A DNA stretch of 6,030 bases, taken from the NCBI GenBank assembly GCA_002479075.1, contig DLLG01000003.1, positions 50,351 to 56,380 of the forward strand, in the 5' to 3' direction. The translations under genes and the position numbers were made by a program. Origin of the DNA: Clostridiales bacterium UBA7568. GTDB taxonomy: Bacteria > Bacillota > Clostridia > Oscillospirales > CAG-272. Positions 5,808-6,030 of the stretch are shown here, one piece after another; the stretch's first letter is position 1; each line of letters opens with the position of its first letter. The notes below the pieces were generated by a model, which did not search any database, had not been told where the DNA came from, and saw only the letters and a list, made by a program, of their open reading frames with translations.

Positions 5808-5859
5808 GCAGGCAAAAGAAGCTTCAATGATTGGTTTGTGCAAATATTTCATTGCCTGC
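5808..5859 (+). repeat. Nested inverted repeats in copy C
   Basis: GCAGGCAA (5808-5815) pairs with TTGCCTGC (5852-5859). Nested inside, CAATGA (5825-5830) pairs with TCATTG (5849-5854), and TTTG/CAAA flank TG at the centre (5835-5844). The inner and outer pairings share bases, so they are alternative folds. The inner dyad is centred on the TTTGTGCAAA motif that recurs in copy A. Confidence 0.6.
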
Positions 5860-5881
5860 ACATACGGGTATTGTATTGTAG

Positions 5882-5900
5882 GGGACGGGTCTCCCGTCCC
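5882..5900 (+). repeat. GC-rich palindrome in copy C
   Basis: GGGACGGG (5882-5889) and CCCGTCCC (5893-5900) form an 8-bp perfect stem with a TCT loop, flanked by GTAGG and GCCTCGCCGG. It has no T-run and is far more GC-rich than its surroundings. It looks like a separate interspersed palindrome placed within the repeat array. Confidence 0.7.
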
Positions 5901-5925
5901 GCCTCGCCGGCTTTATCGATATTCA

Positions 5926-6030
5926 GGCAAAAGAAACTTCAATAATTGTTTTGCACAAACTTTATATCCTTATAAAAAGGGGCGGATTTTCCGCTCCTTT
6001 TTGTTTGTGCACCGTACTTTTCTTTGAAAA
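5926..6030 (+). repeat. Interspersed repeat module, copy D (right edge, incomplete)
   Basis: It carries GGCAAAAGAAACTTCAATAATT, TTTGCACAAAC (5951-5960), a GGGGCGG terminator hairpin, GTTTGTGCACCGTAC and the start of another hairpin (TTTTC/GAAAA, 6018-6030), cut by the window end. TGCACAAAC (5952-5960) also pairs with GTTTGTGCA (6003-6011), enclosing the terminator in a larger stem. It is the inverted counterpart of copy A at 1-91. Confidence 0.75.
5974..6009 (+). terminator. Intrinsic terminator within copy D
   Basis: AAAAAGGGGCGGA (5974-5986) pairs with TCCGCTCCTTTTT (5990-6002) around TTT, with one G-U pair, and is followed by GTTTGTG. The A-tract/T-tract ends make it able to act in both directions. 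No gene in the window ends directly before it, so it is either a back-up for the terminator at 5761 or serves a gene to the right. Confidence 0.75.

Larger units (their letters stand above)
5713..5960 (+). repeat. Three direct copies of a GGCAAAAGAAGCTTCAATGATT module
   Basis: Copies begin at 5713 (B), 5811 (C) and 5926 (D), about 98 and 115 bases apart. B and C are identical over GGCAAAAGAAGCTTCAATGATT, and D differs at two positions. Each is followed by a TTTG-nn-CAAA or ACAAACTTTATA-like segment: C has TTTGTGCAAATATT, while D has TTTGCACAAACTTTATA. Each then leads into a different hairpin (5761, 5882, 5974). The stretch holds no credible gene; reading frames across it are short and made of repeat sequence. 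Confidence 0.8.

Noticed and set aside
5713..5960. The spaced direct repeats considered as a CRISPR array
   Set aside because: The repeats are only about 22 bp, the unequal spacers (about 76 and 93 bp) contain related sequence and terminators, and no cas genes are present.
5739..6027. Two short plus-strand open frames of 68 and 75 codons in the right flank
   Set aside because: They run through terminators and repeat copies, lack ribosome binding sites and encode no recognisable protein.
1..6030. The inverted terminal copies A and D considered as ends of a composite transposon
   Set aside because: No transposase or recombinase lies between them, the cargo includes core genes (ispE, tepA), and a third and fourth copy occur in direct array, which fits a dispersed repeat better.

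Overview
The window looks like chromosome from an anaerobic Gram-positive Clostridia, probably of the gut Oscillospirales/Ruminococcaceae type. This rests on family recognition, not on a search. The clues are MEP-pathway isoprenoid synthesis (ispE), a stand-alone PduL-type phosphotransacylase, a TepA-type Clp protease, a DUF362/ferredoxin protein, a small four-cysteine protein of the DUF6472 type, a GGGtGRT-family protein, strong AAGGAGG-type ribosome binding sites and intrinsic terminators.

Layout. Two transcription units diverge from an AT-rich region at about 3179-3333. Leftward (minus strand) run tepA (2486-3154), then a DUF362 protein with two C-terminal 4Fe-4S motifs (1234-2403, with its own good promoter at 2439-2467), ispE (329-1216) and a DUF6472-like small protein (120-332). 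The last three are tightly packed, with a 17-nt gap and then a 4-nt ATGA overlap. Rightward (plus strand) run pduL (3334-3939), a NifU/IscU-N-like scaffold protein (3967-4674) and the GGGtGRT protein (4688-5686). These have 27- and 13-nt gaps, strong Shine-Dalgarno sites and a near-consensus promoter at 3216-3244.

Flanks. Both units end in the same repeat family, in the same orientation relative to transcription. A 13-bp-arm hairpin starts at the first base after each stop codon (119 to 92 on minus; 5687 to 5714 on plus). A shared CAAAAGAAGCTTC segment, a TTTGTGCAAA-like palindrome and an intrinsic terminator follow. The right flank (5687-6030) carries three direct copies of this module, each with a different hairpin. 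The outermost left and right copies also share a GGGGCG terminator and an ACCGTACTTT tail, and the window appears to be cut inside a further hairpin at both ends.

How the genes may work together. The leftward genes look like housekeeping functions: isoprenoid precursor synthesis, an iron-sulfur redox or maturation protein and a small metal-binding-like protein. The rightward operon is the most interesting part. It couples an acyl-CoA/acyl-phosphate interconverting enzyme to a divergent Fe-S-scaffold-like protein and to a conserved glycine-rich protein of unknown function. The shared operon suggests one process, probably in anaerobic acyl-CoA/energy metabolism or iron-sulfur handling, but the sequence alone does not establish it.
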